DNA of 64,000 nt. It comes from Rhodospirillaceae bacterium. Lineage in GTDB: Bacteria > Pseudomonadota > Alphaproteobacteria > UBA6615. The stretch is taken from positions 148,363-212,362 of the forward strand of contig PASR01000008.1 in NCBI GenBank assembly GCA_002713365.1. Reading direction: 5' to 3'. This document shows positions 53,434 to 62,943 of the stretch, piece by piece (the first letter of the stretch is position 1; each line of letters starts with the position of its first letter). The position numbers and the translations under genes were made by a program. Under the pieces are notes generated by a model that did no database searches, was not told where the DNA came from, and was given only the letters and a program-made list of their open reading frames with translations.

Positions 53434-54027
53434 TTAAAGAAGGCGGCGGCTATTCATTGCAGCGGTTAACGTACCATCATCTAGATAATCAAGTTCGCCA
53501 CCAACGGGAACTCCATGGGCAAGGCGTGAAACCTTAATATTAACTGATAATAGTTTTTCTTGAATATAATGTGCTGTTGTTTGACCAGATACAGTGGCGT
53601 TAGTTGCGAGCACAATCTCTAAAACCTTCTGATTTCCAGCTCGTATAACTAACTTTCCTATATTAAGGTCTTCTGGCCCTACACCATCCAGCGCCGATAA
53701 AGTACCACCTAAAACATGATAGAAACCTCTGTATACACCGGTACGTTCTATAGCCCATAAATCGGCGATCTCTTCCACTACACATATAATAGAAGAATCT
53801 CTTTCCGGATTATTACAAATACCACATGGATTGGAGGTATCAACGTTGCCACAGGTTCTGCAGGTAGTAATAGTCTCTGCTGTGGAAGACAAAGAATTAG
53901 CTAATGGAGTCATTAATTGACCCGGTCTTTTGATTAAATGTAAGGCAGCTCTGCGGGCAGAACGCGGCCCCAAACCTGGTAGTTTGGCAAGCAATTCAAC
54001 TAAACGGTCTATCTCTGGTACAGTCAT
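53434..54027 (-). CDS. recR: recombination mediator RecR
   Basis: 197 residues. The helix-hairpin-helix [20 protein letters not shown] opens it, the zinc finger is [16 protein letters not shown] (C-x-x-C...C-x-x-C), and the Toprim domain begins [29 protein letters not shown]. RecR acts with RecO/RecF in gap repair. It is the last gene of the ffs-dnaX-ybaB-recR block. Confidence 0.96.
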   Translation of the reverse strand: MTVPEIDRLVELLAKLPGLGPRSARRAALHLIKRPGQLMTPLANSLSSTAETITTCRTCGNVDTSNPCGICNNPERDSSIICVVEEIADLWAIERTGVYRGFYHVLGGTLSALDGVGPEDLNIGKLVIRAGNQKVLEIVLATNATVSGQTTAHYIQEKLLSVNIKVSRLAHGVPVGGELDYLDDGTLTAAMNSRRLL

Positions 54028-54052
54028 CTATTAAAAATACGTATATATCTAT

Positions 54053-54379
54053 TTAACTAAAAGGCAGATTCATACCAGGAGGCAATTCAATTCCCCCTGT
54101 TAGCTCTTTCATAGCCTCTGCTGATTTAGCCTCTGATTTGGACTTTGCGTCTGCGTAAGCAGCAATTATCAAATCCTCCAGTATTTCATTTTCAGACGGG
54201 TTTAATAGAGATGGGTCTAATTTTATTGACTTCATTTCTCCCTTACAGTTTAAAATTACTTTAACTAGACCTGCGCCAGAAACTCCATCGACTAATGTAT
54301 CTGCTAACTGTTCCTGCATCTCTGCCATCTTTGATTGCATTTGCTGTGCTTGCTTCAGCATCTGGCCAATGTTTTTCAT
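54053..54379 (-). CDS. ybaB: nucleoid-associated protein YbaB/EbfC
   Basis: 108 residues. MKNIGQMLKQAQQMQSKMAEMQEQL is the standard lead helix, then VKVILNCKGEMKSIKLDPSLL and a C-terminal helix (ADAKSKSEAKSAEAMKELTGGIELPPGM). It is a DNA-binding dimer. It overlaps the dnaX stop by four bases (ATGA), so it is coupled to it. Confidence 0.96.
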   Translation of the reverse strand: MKNIGQMLKQAQQMQSKMAEMQEQLADTLVDGVSGAGLVKVILNCKGEMKSIKLDPSLLNPSENEILEDLIIAAYADAKSKSEAKSAEAMKELTGGIELPPGMNLPFS

Positions 54380-56364
54380 AACTCATTATCCTCGTCAATA
54401 TAATCACTATCACTTAAATCCGGATTGATATCCTCATCTGCTACTAATGAAGACCCGAGCGTATCTCTAGTAATAACACGCTCTATTCTTGAACCAGAAA
54501 ACATTTCTAGAGCAGCATTTACAACAGGGTCTCTTGCTGCCACCTGCTTTTGCATATTTTCTCTCATAGAATCTTGTTCCGACAAAGTAGGATCACCCGC
54601 TTTACTTGACACGCTAACTGTCCAATAAGACCCCTGCCATGTACGTAAATGATTTAAAATTTCACCCGCCAAGTTACCTGGTGCTAAATCATTAGGTCTG
54701 AACTCTAAACGACCAGCTTCATAAGCCACAAGATGAACATTCGTATATAAATGGTTACTTATTTGTATTTCGCGTTTTTTACTAAATAAATCAATAAGCT
54801 CACGAAAAGTAACGGGATCTTGATCCGTTTTATTTATCTCTTGCTGCAAGGTTTTCAATTCAGTTGAACCTCCTAATGACCCTAAAATTGGTTTAGATTC
54901 GGAGGGGGCTACAACATGTTCTACTGATGTATGAGAAGTTTCTTCAGAAACGGGATTAGAAAGTTGGTTTTTAAATTCATCAGTGTCTGGCCTGGAAGGA
55001 GTGTCGTCTATAATAGACGGGTTAATGTTTTTATCTTCTTTTTCTAAACTGGCTATAATATCAGCCGGTGTGGGTAAATTGGACGTGAAACATAGTCGGA
55101 TCAGTATCATTTCAACTGCCTGAAAAGCTATAGGCGAACGCTTTGCTTCCTCCATTCCCTTAAGTAATATTTGCCACACCCTAGATAACACAGACACTGA
55201 TAATTTATCAGATATTTTTATTCCGCGAACTTTTTCTACCTCAGATACAGTTTTACCATCAGCTGTTTGAGGAACTAATTTAATTCTAGTCAGCCAGTGA
55301 CTTAGTCTGAGCAAATCTTCCAATATAGTAATGGGATCAGCTCCTGATTCATAAAGTTGACCTAATTTAGATAGGGCATCATCAGTACTTCCGGACATCA
55401 AAGATTCAAATAAATCATATACCGCATTAACATCAGCCAACCCCAACATTTTTCTTACATCTGATTCACTAGCAGTTGAACCACCTGAACCATATGCTGC
55501 TATAGCTTGATCTAGGAGAGATAGACCATCCCGAACTGAGCCATCTGCAGCACGAGCAATAATTCTTAATGCACCTTCCTGTATCCCTGCTGATTCCTGA
55601 GATGCTATCTTAGAAAAATGATTTAATAATTCTTCTGCACCAACCCTTCTTAAATCAAAGCGTTGGCATCTTGAAAGAACTGTGACCGGCACTTTTCTAA
55701 TTTCTGTGGTAGCAAATATGAACTTCACATGACCCGGTGGCTCCTCCAATGTTTTCAAAAGAGCATTAAATGCATTACGCGACAACATATGTACTTCATC
55801 TATTATATATACTTTATATCTGCCAAATACTGGCCTATAGGGAACGCTGTCTAATATCTCTCGAATATCATCCACACCAGTCCGACTAGCTGCATCAACC
55901 TCTATAACATCAGGGTGTCGATCTTCTGCTATAGCTATACATTGCTCATCATCAATAGCTGGGTTGATAGTTGGACCATTGGTAGCATTTAAACACTTGG
56001 CTATTATGCGAGCAGTAGTAGTCTTACCAACCCCTCTAACACCCGTTAATATAAAAGCGTGAGCTACGCGATCTAAACTAAAGGCATTTGTTAATGTCTG
56101 AACCAAAGAGTCTTGGCCAATTAGTTCTCTAAAGTTTTGTGGACGATATTTACGAGCTAAAACCACATAATCTATGTTAGGTTTATTACTAGATGAACCT
56201 TTATCTAGTAATAAACCTGAATTGGGTTCTTCTAAAAAGCTAGATTGATTTCTATCTGTTGTAGTAGGACTGCCAGCAACAGCATCCGTTGCATCACCAG
56301 AATTTTCCAATATATTATTTTCTTTGGAACCTTTAGGTTTAGTGTTTTTGGAGTCAGAACGCAT
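54376..56364 (-). CDS. dnaX: DNA polymerase III gamma/tau subunit
   Basis: 662 residues. The first 60 or so are an unconserved Ser/Asn/Thr-rich lead. VLARKYRPQNFRELIGQDSLVQTL opens the clamp-loader ATPase with GVRGVGKTTTARIIAKCLN (Walker A), IIDEVHMLSRNAFNALLKTLEEPP (Walker B) and FDLRRV. The zinc module is degenerate: only C...C of the four cysteines is visible around CLNATNGPTINPAIDDEQC, a state I recall from other alphaproteobacteria. The carboxyl part is long and acidic (DLSDSDYIDEDNEL). The ATG at 56364 has GGAG about 13 bases upstream. Confidence 0.96.
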   Translation of the reverse strand: MRSDSKNTKPKGSKENNILENSGDATDAVAGSPTTTDRNQSSFLEEPNSGLLLDKGSSSNKPNIDYVVLARKYRPQNFRELIGQDSLVQTLTNAFSLDRVAHAFILTGVRGVGKTTTARIIAKCLNATNGPTINPAIDDEQCIAIAEDRHPDVIEVDAASRTGVDDIREILDSVPYRPVFGRYKVYIIDEVHMLSRNAFNALLKTLEEPPGHVKFIFATTEIRKVPVTVLSRCQRFDLRRVGAEELLNHFSKIASQESAGIQEGALRIIARAADGSVRDGLSLLDQAIAAYGSGGSTASESDVRKMLGLADVNAVYDLFESLMSGSTDDALSKLGQLYESGADPITILEDLLRLSHWLTRIKLVPQTADGKTVSEVEKVRGIKISDKLSVSVLSRVWQILLKGMEEAKRSPIAFQAVEMILIRLCFTSNLPTPADIIASLEKEDKNINPSIIDDTPSRPDTDEFKNQLSNPVSEETSHTSVEHVVAPSESKPILGSLGGSTELKTLQQEINKTDQDPVTFRELIDLFSKKREIQISNHLYTNVHLVAYEAGRLEFRPNDLAPGNLAGEILNHLRTWQGSYWTVSVSSKAGDPTLSEQDSMRENMQKQVAARDPVVNAALEMFSGSRIERVITRDTLGSSLVADEDINPDLSDSDYIDEDNEL

Positions 56365-56409
56365 CAGTTATTGCTAGCTCCATGTTTAGGAGTTTCTGGT
56401 ATAAAAGTG

Positions 56410-56502
56410 GAAGGCCGGTTAAAACGACCCAGGCTAAACTCGTTACGGCTGCTTCCTTCCGGATCTGACCGGGTTGGCGAGAGGCCCGTCCGCCCGACCT
56501 TC
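56410..56502 (-). ncRNA. ffs: signal recognition particle RNA, small bacterial type (4.5S)
   Basis: About 93 nt. On the minus strand the SRP core GGTCAGATCCGGAAGGAAGC is present, with the symmetric loop, flanked by long complementary arms (GAAGGTCGGGC... and ...GGCCTTC). This is the Ffh-binding hairpin. It lies 45 bp before dnaX, the usual alphaproteobacterial position. The ends are approximate. Confidence 0.95.
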
Positions 56503-56509
56503 CTCAATT

Positions 56510-56515
56510 ACTATA
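56510..56515 (-). promoter_or_regulatory. -10 element of ffs
   Basis: TATAGT on the minus strand, seven bases before the presumed RNA 5' end. A matching -35 is weak (TTACTC-like, 16 bp upstream). Confidence 0.45.
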
Positions 56516-56644
56516 ACAGATTGCTCGTCAGGAGTAAGTATTTAGTGAAAATGAATATTCTTTTAAAAATACCATTAATAAATAATATTAAGTGTTATAT
56601 TTAGTTAAATTAAGTAAAGTTTAAACATCAAAAACGGCTTTTAC

Positions 56645-57559
56645 ATGTCCCGCAAGAATTTCTATGCTACAATAAGTCTTAATCGAGCAGCTAATCAGCG
56701 TTCAGATGATAAATGGATTTCAGAGCAGTTAAGTAACCCAGAGAGTAAATTGTTACCTGTCTGGAGAAATCACAACTTGTTCACACAAGGAGATAATTTC
56801 TCTATGGCATGCCTAGGTTTAGAGCATTTAAATGCATTATCGAACGGCAAGAACCAACCCATTCTGCTTGGTACCATAGGTCAAACAAGCTATTTTAGCA
56901 TAGATATTAGCCATTTAGATAACCCTAAAGATAATATATTATATAATTCAGGTGTCGAATTTGCCGATTTACGACAAATCGGTCCGATAATGAATCCAGA
57001 AGAAGGCAACCTACTGGCCTACGCTAGAGGCATTAACTATTGGCACCAACAGCACTTACATTGCGGCGTGTGTGGTAATATGACGCATAGTGAAGCAGGC
57101 GGACATCAGCGTCGATGTGAAGATAAAAGTTGTGATACAGTTCATTTTCCGCGCACCGACTCAGCTTGTATTGTACTCGTTTATAATGATGATAAAATTA
57201 TTTTAGCGCGCGCCGGACGTTTCCCAGCAAAAATGCAATCTGTACTTGCTGGCTTCCTTGAACCAGGAGAAAACTTAGAAGACTGTGTTGCAAGAGAAGT
57301 CTTTGAAGAAGTTGGAATTAATTTAACTGATATTGTGTACCAGCATTCACAACCATGGCCCTTTCCTTCTTCTCTAATGGTCGGATTTAGAGCACGCGCT
57401 TTAAACACCGATTTGCATCCTGACCCAAAAGAACTAGAATCTGCCAATTGGTATAGCCGCGACGAGTTAAAAGCAATCACACCTGATTCAGAAATTCAGC
57501 TACCCCGCGGCGATTCAATCGCGCGGCGCCTAATAGAAGAATGGCTAGCTGAGGAATAA
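56645..57559 (+). CDS. nudC: NAD(+)/NADH diphosphatase (NudC type)
   Basis: 304 residues. The central zinc ribbon reads HCGVCGNMTHSEAGGHQRRCEDKSCDTVHFPRTDSA, the Nudix box GFLEPGENLEDCVAREVFEEVGI, and the NudC-specific SQPWPFPSSLMVGF follows it. It hydrolyses NADH or NAD and can decap NAD-RNA. It is divergent from ffs with a 142-bp gap. Length is normal. Confidence 0.95.
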   Translation: MSRKNFYATISLNRAANQRSDDKWISEQLSNPESKLLPVWRNHNLFTQGDNFSMACLGLEHLNALSNGKNQPILLGTIGQTSYFSIDISHLDNPKDNILYNSGVEFADLRQIGPIMNPEEGNLLAYARGINYWHQQHLHCGVCGNMTHSEAGGHQRRCEDKSCDTVHFPRTDSACIVLVYNDDKIILARAGRFPAKMQSVLAGFLEPGENLEDCVAREVFEEVGINLTDIVYQHSQPWPFPSSLMVGFRARALNTDLHPDPKELESANWYSRDELKAITPDSEIQLPRGDSIARRLIEEWLAEE

Positions 57560-57618
57560 AAATCTAGTTAGGTCAACTTAAAATAAAATTTATCATTTGT
57601 GAGAAACATAGTTTCAAT

Positions 57619-58485
57619 TTATTGTTGCCTAAATTCATCAGCAGCAAATGCACCTAATATCCTTACCTGAGATGAAAAATAATCCAGTTCCTCAAGAGCA
57701 CGAGAAACTGCGGGGTCAGCCGGGTGACCCTCTATCTCAACGTAGAACCTAGCAACACTAAATCTCTCCCCAGTGATATAGCTTTCTAGCTTAGTAATAT
57801 TTATACCGTTTGTCGCAAACCCACCCATAGACTTATAAAGAGCAGCTGGAACAGAACGCACCTGAAATATAAGCGACGTAACGCATGGCCCATCGTTAGG
57901 ATCTGGATCACGACGAGCGCGAGATAAGACAACAAATCTAGTAGTGTTACCAATACGGTCTTCAAACCTATCTCTTAATGTTTTTAGATTATAGATTTCA
58001 CCTGCTAAAGCAGGCGCAATAGCAGCAATTTTTGGATCACCAAGCTCAGCCACCTCTTTAGCTGAACCCGCGGTATCGGCACACGCTAGGGTGCTGACCC
58101 CTAATTGGTTTAATTGACCACGACATTGCGCTAACGCCTGCGTATGGCTTCGAACCTGTACTAGACCTTCCAAGGTTGCATTTTCTAAACCAAGAAGCTG
58201 GTATTCTACTGACAAATAATGTTCTTTAACTATATAAAGCTTAGATTCGGGTAATAAATAATGGATATCAGCAACACGTCCCCCAAGTGAGTTTTCAATA
58301 GGAATCATGGCTAAAGCGGCTTTACCATCCACTTGAACAGCAGAGAAAGCATCTTCAAAACTATCACAAGCCATCGGTGTCATATCAGGAAAGGCTTGCA
58401 AACATGCAATATGCGAATTAGCACCTGCAACACCTTGATAAGCTATTGTATTACCTGGAATTAGGTTTTCATTACTTTTTTTCAT
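57619..58485 (-). CDS. pheA: prephenate dehydratase
   Basis: 288 residues. It makes phenylpyruvate for phenylalanine. The catalytic domain shows AYQGVAGANSHIACLQAFP, IPIENSLGGRVADIHYLL and GNTTRFVVLSR with the Thr-Arg-Phe catalytic motif. The ACT regulatory domain GALYK-like SMGGFATNGINITKLESY then follows, so feedback control by phenylalanine is likely. It lies 12 bp beyond kdsB on the same strand. Confidence 0.96.
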   Translation of the reverse strand: MKKSNENLIPGNTIAYQGVAGANSHIACLQAFPDMTPMACDSFEDAFSAVQVDGKAALAMIPIENSLGGRVADIHYLLPESKLYIVKEHYLSVEYQLLGLENATLEGLVQVRSHTQALAQCRGQLNQLGVSTLACADTAGSAKEVAELGDPKIAAIAPALAGEIYNLKTLRDRFEDRIGNTTRFVVLSRARRDPDPNDGPCVTSLIFQVRSVPAALYKSMGGFATNGINITKLESYITGERFSVARFYVEIEGHPADPAVSRALEELDYFSSQVRILGAFAADEFRQQ

Positions 58486-58497
58486 TATTTGCCAACT

Positions 58498-59232
58498 CTA
58501 GCAATTACCAACTACTGAGCCAAGCAACACCCTGGCTCGATCAAGATCAATGGGAGTATCGACACCGAGTGGTACTGTGTCAACGAGAACCACTTCAATA
58601 TTCATTCCGGCTTCGAGAGCTCGCAGCTGTTCCAATTTCTCACGTTTTTCAAGATTACTGACTGGTAGAGAAATAAAATTAAATAGAGCTGCTCGTCGAT
58701 ACGCATAAATTCCGATATGATGGTAATAGCTTCCTAAGCCCGCTGGGACACTAGCTCGACTAAAATACAGGGCACGGCCAACAGTTTTATTGCTCTCCAT
58801 AGATATAACCGCTTTTACCACATTGGGATTACTAATTTCATTTTTATCCGTTATCTGACACGCAAGTGTTACTATGTCTACTTCAATCCTGGAAAAACCT
58901 GATAGAACAGAACGTATAGAATCTGGGTCAAGAGTAGGTAAATCGCCTTGAAGGTTAAGAATCACATCATGTTTTTCACCTGGATCAACTTTCTTTAATG
59001 CAGCTGCAACACGGTCTGATCCAGATTGCAAAGCAGGATCAGTCATAACTGCTACTCCGCCAACGGCTTCTATTACTCGAGCAACCTCTGATTCCGCACA
59101 GGCAACAATTACCGGACCAACATCTGCCTCTATAGCACGTCTCCAGCAATGAACCACCATTGGCTCACCTGCTATATCTGCAATTGGTTTTCCCGGAAGT
59201 CGCGTTGAAGCCATGCGAGCAGGAATTACCAC
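58498..59232 (-). CDS. kdsB: 3-deoxy-manno-octulosonate cytidylyltransferase
   Basis: 244 residues if it starts at the GTG at 59232 (MVIPARMASTRLPGKP). It activates KDO with CTP for lipopolysaccharide, so an outer membrane with KDO is implied. Visible: CWRRAIEADVGPVIVA, QSGSDRVAAAL, NLQGDLPTLDP and HIGIYAYRRAAL. The GTG has no ribosome site. In the same frame a CTG at 59280 has GGAG seven bases before it and would add LPNENVVFEKRPKNPI. The true start is thus unclear. It precedes pheA by 12 bp. Confidence 0.9.
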   Translation of the reverse strand: MVIPARMASTRLPGKPIADIAGEPMVVHCWRRAIEADVGPVIVACAESEVARVIEAVGGVAVMTDPALQSGSDRVAAALKKVDPGEKHDVILNLQGDLPTLDPDSIRSVLSGFSRIEVDIVTLACQITDKNEISNPNVVKAVISMESNKTVGRALYFSRASVPAGLGSYYHHIGIYAYRRAALFNFISLPVSNLEKREKLEQLRALEAGMNIEVVLVDTVPLGVDTPIDLDRARVLLGSVVGNC

Positions 59233-59280
59233 TATAGGGTTTTTAGGACGTTTTTCAAATACTACGTTTTCATTAGGCAG

Positions 59281-59599
59281 GATACATCTCCAGTCTATTA
59301 TACATTATAGTTTAATGTCACATTCAAAGTGCGTTGAACAGTTTTTAGATAAATTGAATAATTTCTTTATACAATACCTATAGAATTAATTATCTACTGA
59401 ATTAAGGTTAAATATTTATAGCGTTTGATATAATCAAAATACACCAACACGGCCCAGATAAATTAAATATATATTTACAATAGACAAACAATAGCTCAAT
59501 AAAAGAAAGATAGATTAATAATAATAACCCTAATTAGTTATTGCATAGAGTCTATAAGATGGAGCAAAAGTAGCCTAACATTATCTTTCGGGGTGAGCC
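59281..59599. other. AT-rich intergenic region
   Basis: About 320 bp between kdsB and the HisN-type gene, divergent, very AT-rich, with no open frame or RNA gene that I can support. TATAAT-like strings occur (for example near 59430) but without a matching -35. The right-hand end carries GGGGTGAG just before the next ATG. Confidence 0.5.
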
Positions 59600-60397
59600 A
59601 TGAACGCTAATTCTATTGCAAGGTTCGTTGATATTGCCATAAAAATGGTGGATTCTAGCGGACCTGTAATTCTAGATTACTTCCGAAAAAATCTACCGTT
59701 TGAAAAAAAAGACGATCAGAGTCCAGTTACCCAGGCTGATCAAGAGGTAGAAACGTTATTACTGAACATACTTGATAGAGAATTACCAGAACATGGAGTC
59801 CTGGGAGAAGAATATGGCAGCAAAGGTATAGAAGAGGAGTATGTTTGGGTGATCGACCCCATTGATGGTACTCGAGCCTTTATCAATGGAATACCTCTCT
59901 TTGGTACCCTCATTGCCTTAACCCATAATGGCATACCAATACTTGGAGTCATTGATCACCCTGCATTGGGAGAACGATGGCTAGGAATAGATGGCGCTCC
60001 TACTTTACATTGGGGTCGCGGTAATTCAGGCTCACCCGTAAAAACACGAGCGTGTCAAAGCTTGTCCTCTGCTATGCTATGCTCAACTTCACCAGATATG
60101 TTTTCAGAAGAAGAAAAAAATAAATTTGACCGTATTTCTAAAGCAGTGTGTGATACTCGTTTTGGTACCGACTGCTATGCTTATTCAATGATTGCTAGCG
60201 GCCAAACAGATCTAGTTGTAGAGGCTGGTATGTACCCATATGACTATCTTGCACATGCTGTGATAGTAACTGGGGCTGGTGGAGTAATTAGCGACTGGCA
60301 AGGCAAGCCATTAAACCTTAAATCCACTGGAACAGTTGTTGCCGCAGGTGATCAAAAAATACACACTGAGACCCTTAAACTACTATCCGCCTTATAA
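59600..60397 (+). CDS. inositol-monophosphatase family phosphatase (HisN-type histidinol-phosphatase)
   Basis: 265 residues, FIG superfamily. Metal motifs GEEYG and DPIDGTRAFINGIPLFGTLIAL are present, and the C-terminal GMYPYDYLAHAVIVTGAGGVISDWQG completes the fold. The ADQEVET lead and G-F/L-G-T-L motif match the HisN histidinol-phosphatase group more than CysQ or SuhB. If so it supplies the step after hisC and would relate to hisI at 2426. The GGGGTGAG site precedes the ATG. Confidence 0.85.
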   Translation: MNANSIARFVDIAIKMVDSSGPVILDYFRKNLPFEKKDDQSPVTQADQEVETLLLNILDRELPEHGVLGEEYGSKGIEEEYVWVIDPIDGTRAFINGIPLFGTLIALTHNGIPILGVIDHPALGERWLGIDGAPTLHWGRGNSGSPVKTRACQSLSSAMLCSTSPDMFSEEEKNKFDRISKAVCDTRFGTDCYAYSMIASGQTDLVVEAGMYPYDYLAHAVIVTGAGGVISDWQGKPLNLKSTGTVVAAGDQKIHTETLKLLSAL

Positions 60398-60413
60398 CCC
60401 TTAAGGAAACACA

Positions 60414-60938
60414 ATGCCTGTTGATGTTCGTATCGCAATTTCTTGTGCTGACCGCTCAGGACTACTTGCAACTATAACTGGACGACTATTTGATTTAGGC
60501 GCTGACCTAGGTGATACAACTTTTGCAGTTATAGGAACATCAGCAGAGTTTACCTCTATGGTGAGCTTACCTGATACAATAAGTGCAGAATTTACTAAAT
60601 CTGAGCTTTCTAAACTTGATAAAACAAAAATAACCAATATATCCGTTGAGCCTTATAATTTAAGATCAACTCACGTTGAAAAGAAACACATTACTCACCA
60701 GATTGAGTTACATGGTGCTGATCGTCCCGGATTAATTGCACGGTTGGCTGAAGTTTTCGCTGAGTTTGGTGCAAATATCTTGCGCATGGATAGCGAACAT
60801 ATAGTAGAAGAGTATAAAGTGAATTATGTTATTCGATTTGAAGTGTGGATACCTAATACAAGGGCTAAAAGTTGTCTCTCTGCAGCAGATAATGTTGCAA
60901 GTAGCCTTGGTTTGATCTGCAAAACCATTGCTTTGTAA
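60414..60938 (+). CDS. ACT-domain regulatory protein (GcvR-like)
   Basis: 174 residues with two ACT domains: DVRIAISCADRSGLLATITGRLFDLGADLGDTTFAVIG, and HQIELHGADRPGLIARLAEVFAEFGANILRMDSEHI. This is the pattern of glycine-cleavage repressor (GcvR)-like proteins, which bind amino acids and partner regulators. It follows the HisN-type gene by 16 bp, so they are probably co-transcribed. The ligand is unknown. Confidence 0.85.
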   Translation: MPVDVRIAISCADRSGLLATITGRLFDLGADLGDTTFAVIGTSAEFTSMVSLPDTISAEFTKSELSKLDKTKITNISVEPYNLRSTHVEKKHITHQIELHGADRPGLIARLAEVFAEFGANILRMDSEHIVEEYKVNYVIRFEVWIPNTRAKSCLSAADNVASSLGLICKTIAL

Positions 60939-61048
60939 AAATTAAATTATGTTAAATATTAGTTGTTAATTATAAAAAATATATTATCAGCAAGTTAAAG
61001 TTTCTAATTTTGGTTTGGGTTGAAAATATTTACTGACGGAGAAATTAT

Positions 61049-62911
61049 ATGCGACAGATAATTAAGCTCGCAATATATAGCATATTAACAGTTTCTATTT
61101 TTATTCCTAATACTTATTCCTCTGAAAAAAATGTTGAAACTCATGCATTAGCTATGCATGGAGAACCAAAATTCAAAAGTGATTTTAAACATTTTGATCA
61201 TGTTAACCCCTATGCGCCTAAAGGCGGAATAAAAATAACATCAGCTATGGGCACTTACGACAGCCTTAATCCATTTATTCTCCAGGGTAACCCAGCCAGT
61301 ACGGGTATAATTTATGACTCCCTAATGGTTCAATCAGTTGACGAAGCATTCTCTCTTTATTGTTTACTTTGCAAAACTGTAAAAACACCTAGTGATAGAT
61401 CTTGGGTAGAGTTTACTTTAAGAAATGATGCGTACTGGCATGATGGTAAACCAATCACTGTTGAAGACGTTATATTTTCATTCAATATATTGCGAAGCAA
61501 AGGGCGTCCATTTTATCGTTTTTATTATGGAAACGTTTCTAGAGTAGAAAAAACTGGAACCAATAAAGTCAAATTTACTTTTTCTGGTAAATCCAATCGT
61601 GAACTACCACTAATATTAGGTGATCTAACTATATTACCTAAGCACTATTGGGAAAAACGTGATTTTTCTAAAGCATCTCTAGAACCTCCACTGGGTAGTA
61701 GCGCCTATCGTATTTCTGATGTGAAACCCGGAAGATCAATAACTTTCGAAAGGGTGAAAAACTATTGGGGAAGAAATCACCCGACAAGAGTTGGTTTTGA
61801 TAATATTGACACTCTACGAATTGATTATTTCCGAGATAGAACAGTATCTCGTGAAGCCTTCAAAGCAAACAATATTGACCTCTGGTTTGAAAACTCAGCC
61901 AAAGAATGGGCAACAGCTTTTAATGTACCAGCCGTTCGTGAAGGACGAATCATCAAAGCAGAATTTCCACACGAACGAACTGCAGGCATGCAAGGTTTTG
62001 TATTCAATATAAGAAAAAATATTTTCCAAAATTTAAAAGTTCGTATGGCGCTAAACTTAGCTTGGGATTTTGAATGGTATAACAAAAACCTTGCTTATGG
62101 GGCATATACACGAACTGATAGTTATTTTGATAACTCTGAACTTGGAAGTAAAGGGCTGCTTTCAAACGCGGGTGAAGAAGAACGTCTAATCCTAGAAAAA
62201 TATCGTGAGCGCTTACCTAAAAAACTCTATTCTCAAGTTTATGTGCCCCCCAGTAGTCTGGGCAAAAAAAATAGCATAAGACAAAACCTTCGCCAGGCAG
62301 GTAAGCTTTTAAAAGAAGCAGGATGGAGAGTCCGAAATGAGAAACTAACTAATATTAAAACGGGTGAAATCTTTAAATTTGAAATACTAATAGTACAGCC
62401 AGCCTTTGAAAGAATGGCCCTGCCATTTTCACGTAATTTAAAACGTCTAGGAATAGAAGCTAATGTGCGTCTTGTAGACAGTGCACAGTATCAAGAGCGT
62501 ACAGATTCAAGAGACTTTGACGTAATAATTGCATCTTGGGGACAATCACAATCACCAGGTAATGAACAAAGAGACTTCTGGAGCAGCCAAGCTGCCATAG
62601 CTAAAGGATCTCGCAATTTTATTGGCATTAACAGCCAAGTTATTGATGAACTAATAGAGCTAGTTATCATGGCACCAACACGTAAAAGCCTGGTTCAACG
62701 AACTCGAGCCCTAGATAGAGCTCTTTTGTGGGGTTACTATGTTATTCCACATTTTCATCTTCCCCTAGATCGTATTGCCTTCTGGGATAAGTTTGGGCGC
62801 CCTCAAAAAGTACCTTTGATGGGTGAAGCAACCAATATGTCAGCTTGGTGGGTAGATCCTGAAAAAGAAAAGAAAATTAAAATTCATAGAAATTTAGATG
62901 CCAAACACTAA
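61049..62911 (+). CDS. yejA: ABC transporter extracellular solute-binding protein, family 5 (YejA-like)
   Basis: 620 residues with a signal peptide (MRQIIKLAIYSILTVSIFIP...YSS). HALAMHGEPKFKSDFKHFDHVNPYAPKGGIKI is the YejA opening. WVEFTLRNDAYWHDGKPITVEDVIFSFN is the family 5 signature. VRMALNLAWDFEWYNKNLAYG and NFIGINSQVIDELIELV are further landmarks. The YejABEF system imports oligopeptides and the antibiotic microcin C. The permease yejB follows after 32 bp. Confidence 0.93.
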   Translation: MRQIIKLAIYSILTVSIFIPNTYSSEKNVETHALAMHGEPKFKSDFKHFDHVNPYAPKGGIKITSAMGTYDSLNPFILQGNPASTGIIYDSLMVQSVDEAFSLYCLLCKTVKTPSDRSWVEFTLRNDAYWHDGKPITVEDVIFSFNILRSKGRPFYRFYYGNVSRVEKTGTNKVKFTFSGKSNRELPLILGDLTILPKHYWEKRDFSKASLEPPLGSSAYRISDVKPGRSITFERVKNYWGRNHPTRVGFDNIDTLRIDYFRDRTVSREAFKANNIDLWFENSAKEWATAFNVPAVREGRIIKAEFPHERTAGMQGFVFNIRKNIFQNLKVRMALNLAWDFEWYNKNLAYGAYTRTDSYFDNSELGSKGLLSNAGEEERLILEKYRERLPKKLYSQVYVPPSSLGKKNSIRQNLRQAGKLLKEAGWRVRNEKLTNIKTGEIFKFEILIVQPAFERMALPFSRNLKRLGIEANVRLVDSAQYQERTDSRDFDVIIASWGQSQSPGNEQRDFWSSQAAIAKGSRNFIGINSQVIDELIELVIMAPTRKSLVQRTRALDRALLWGYYVIPHFHLPLDRIAFWDKFGRPQKVPLMGEATNMSAWWVDPEKEKKIKIHRNLDAKH

Positions 62912-62943
62912 CTTGAATTAGATTGTAAAGATAAGTTAACTCC

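Noticed and set aside
54760-54790. A-rich run in dnaX as a programmed frameshift site (AAAAAA-type)
   Set aside because: The run reads AGT AAA AAA CGC in frame, which does not give the required A-AAA-AAG heptamer, and its place is far from the usual tau/gamma boundary.
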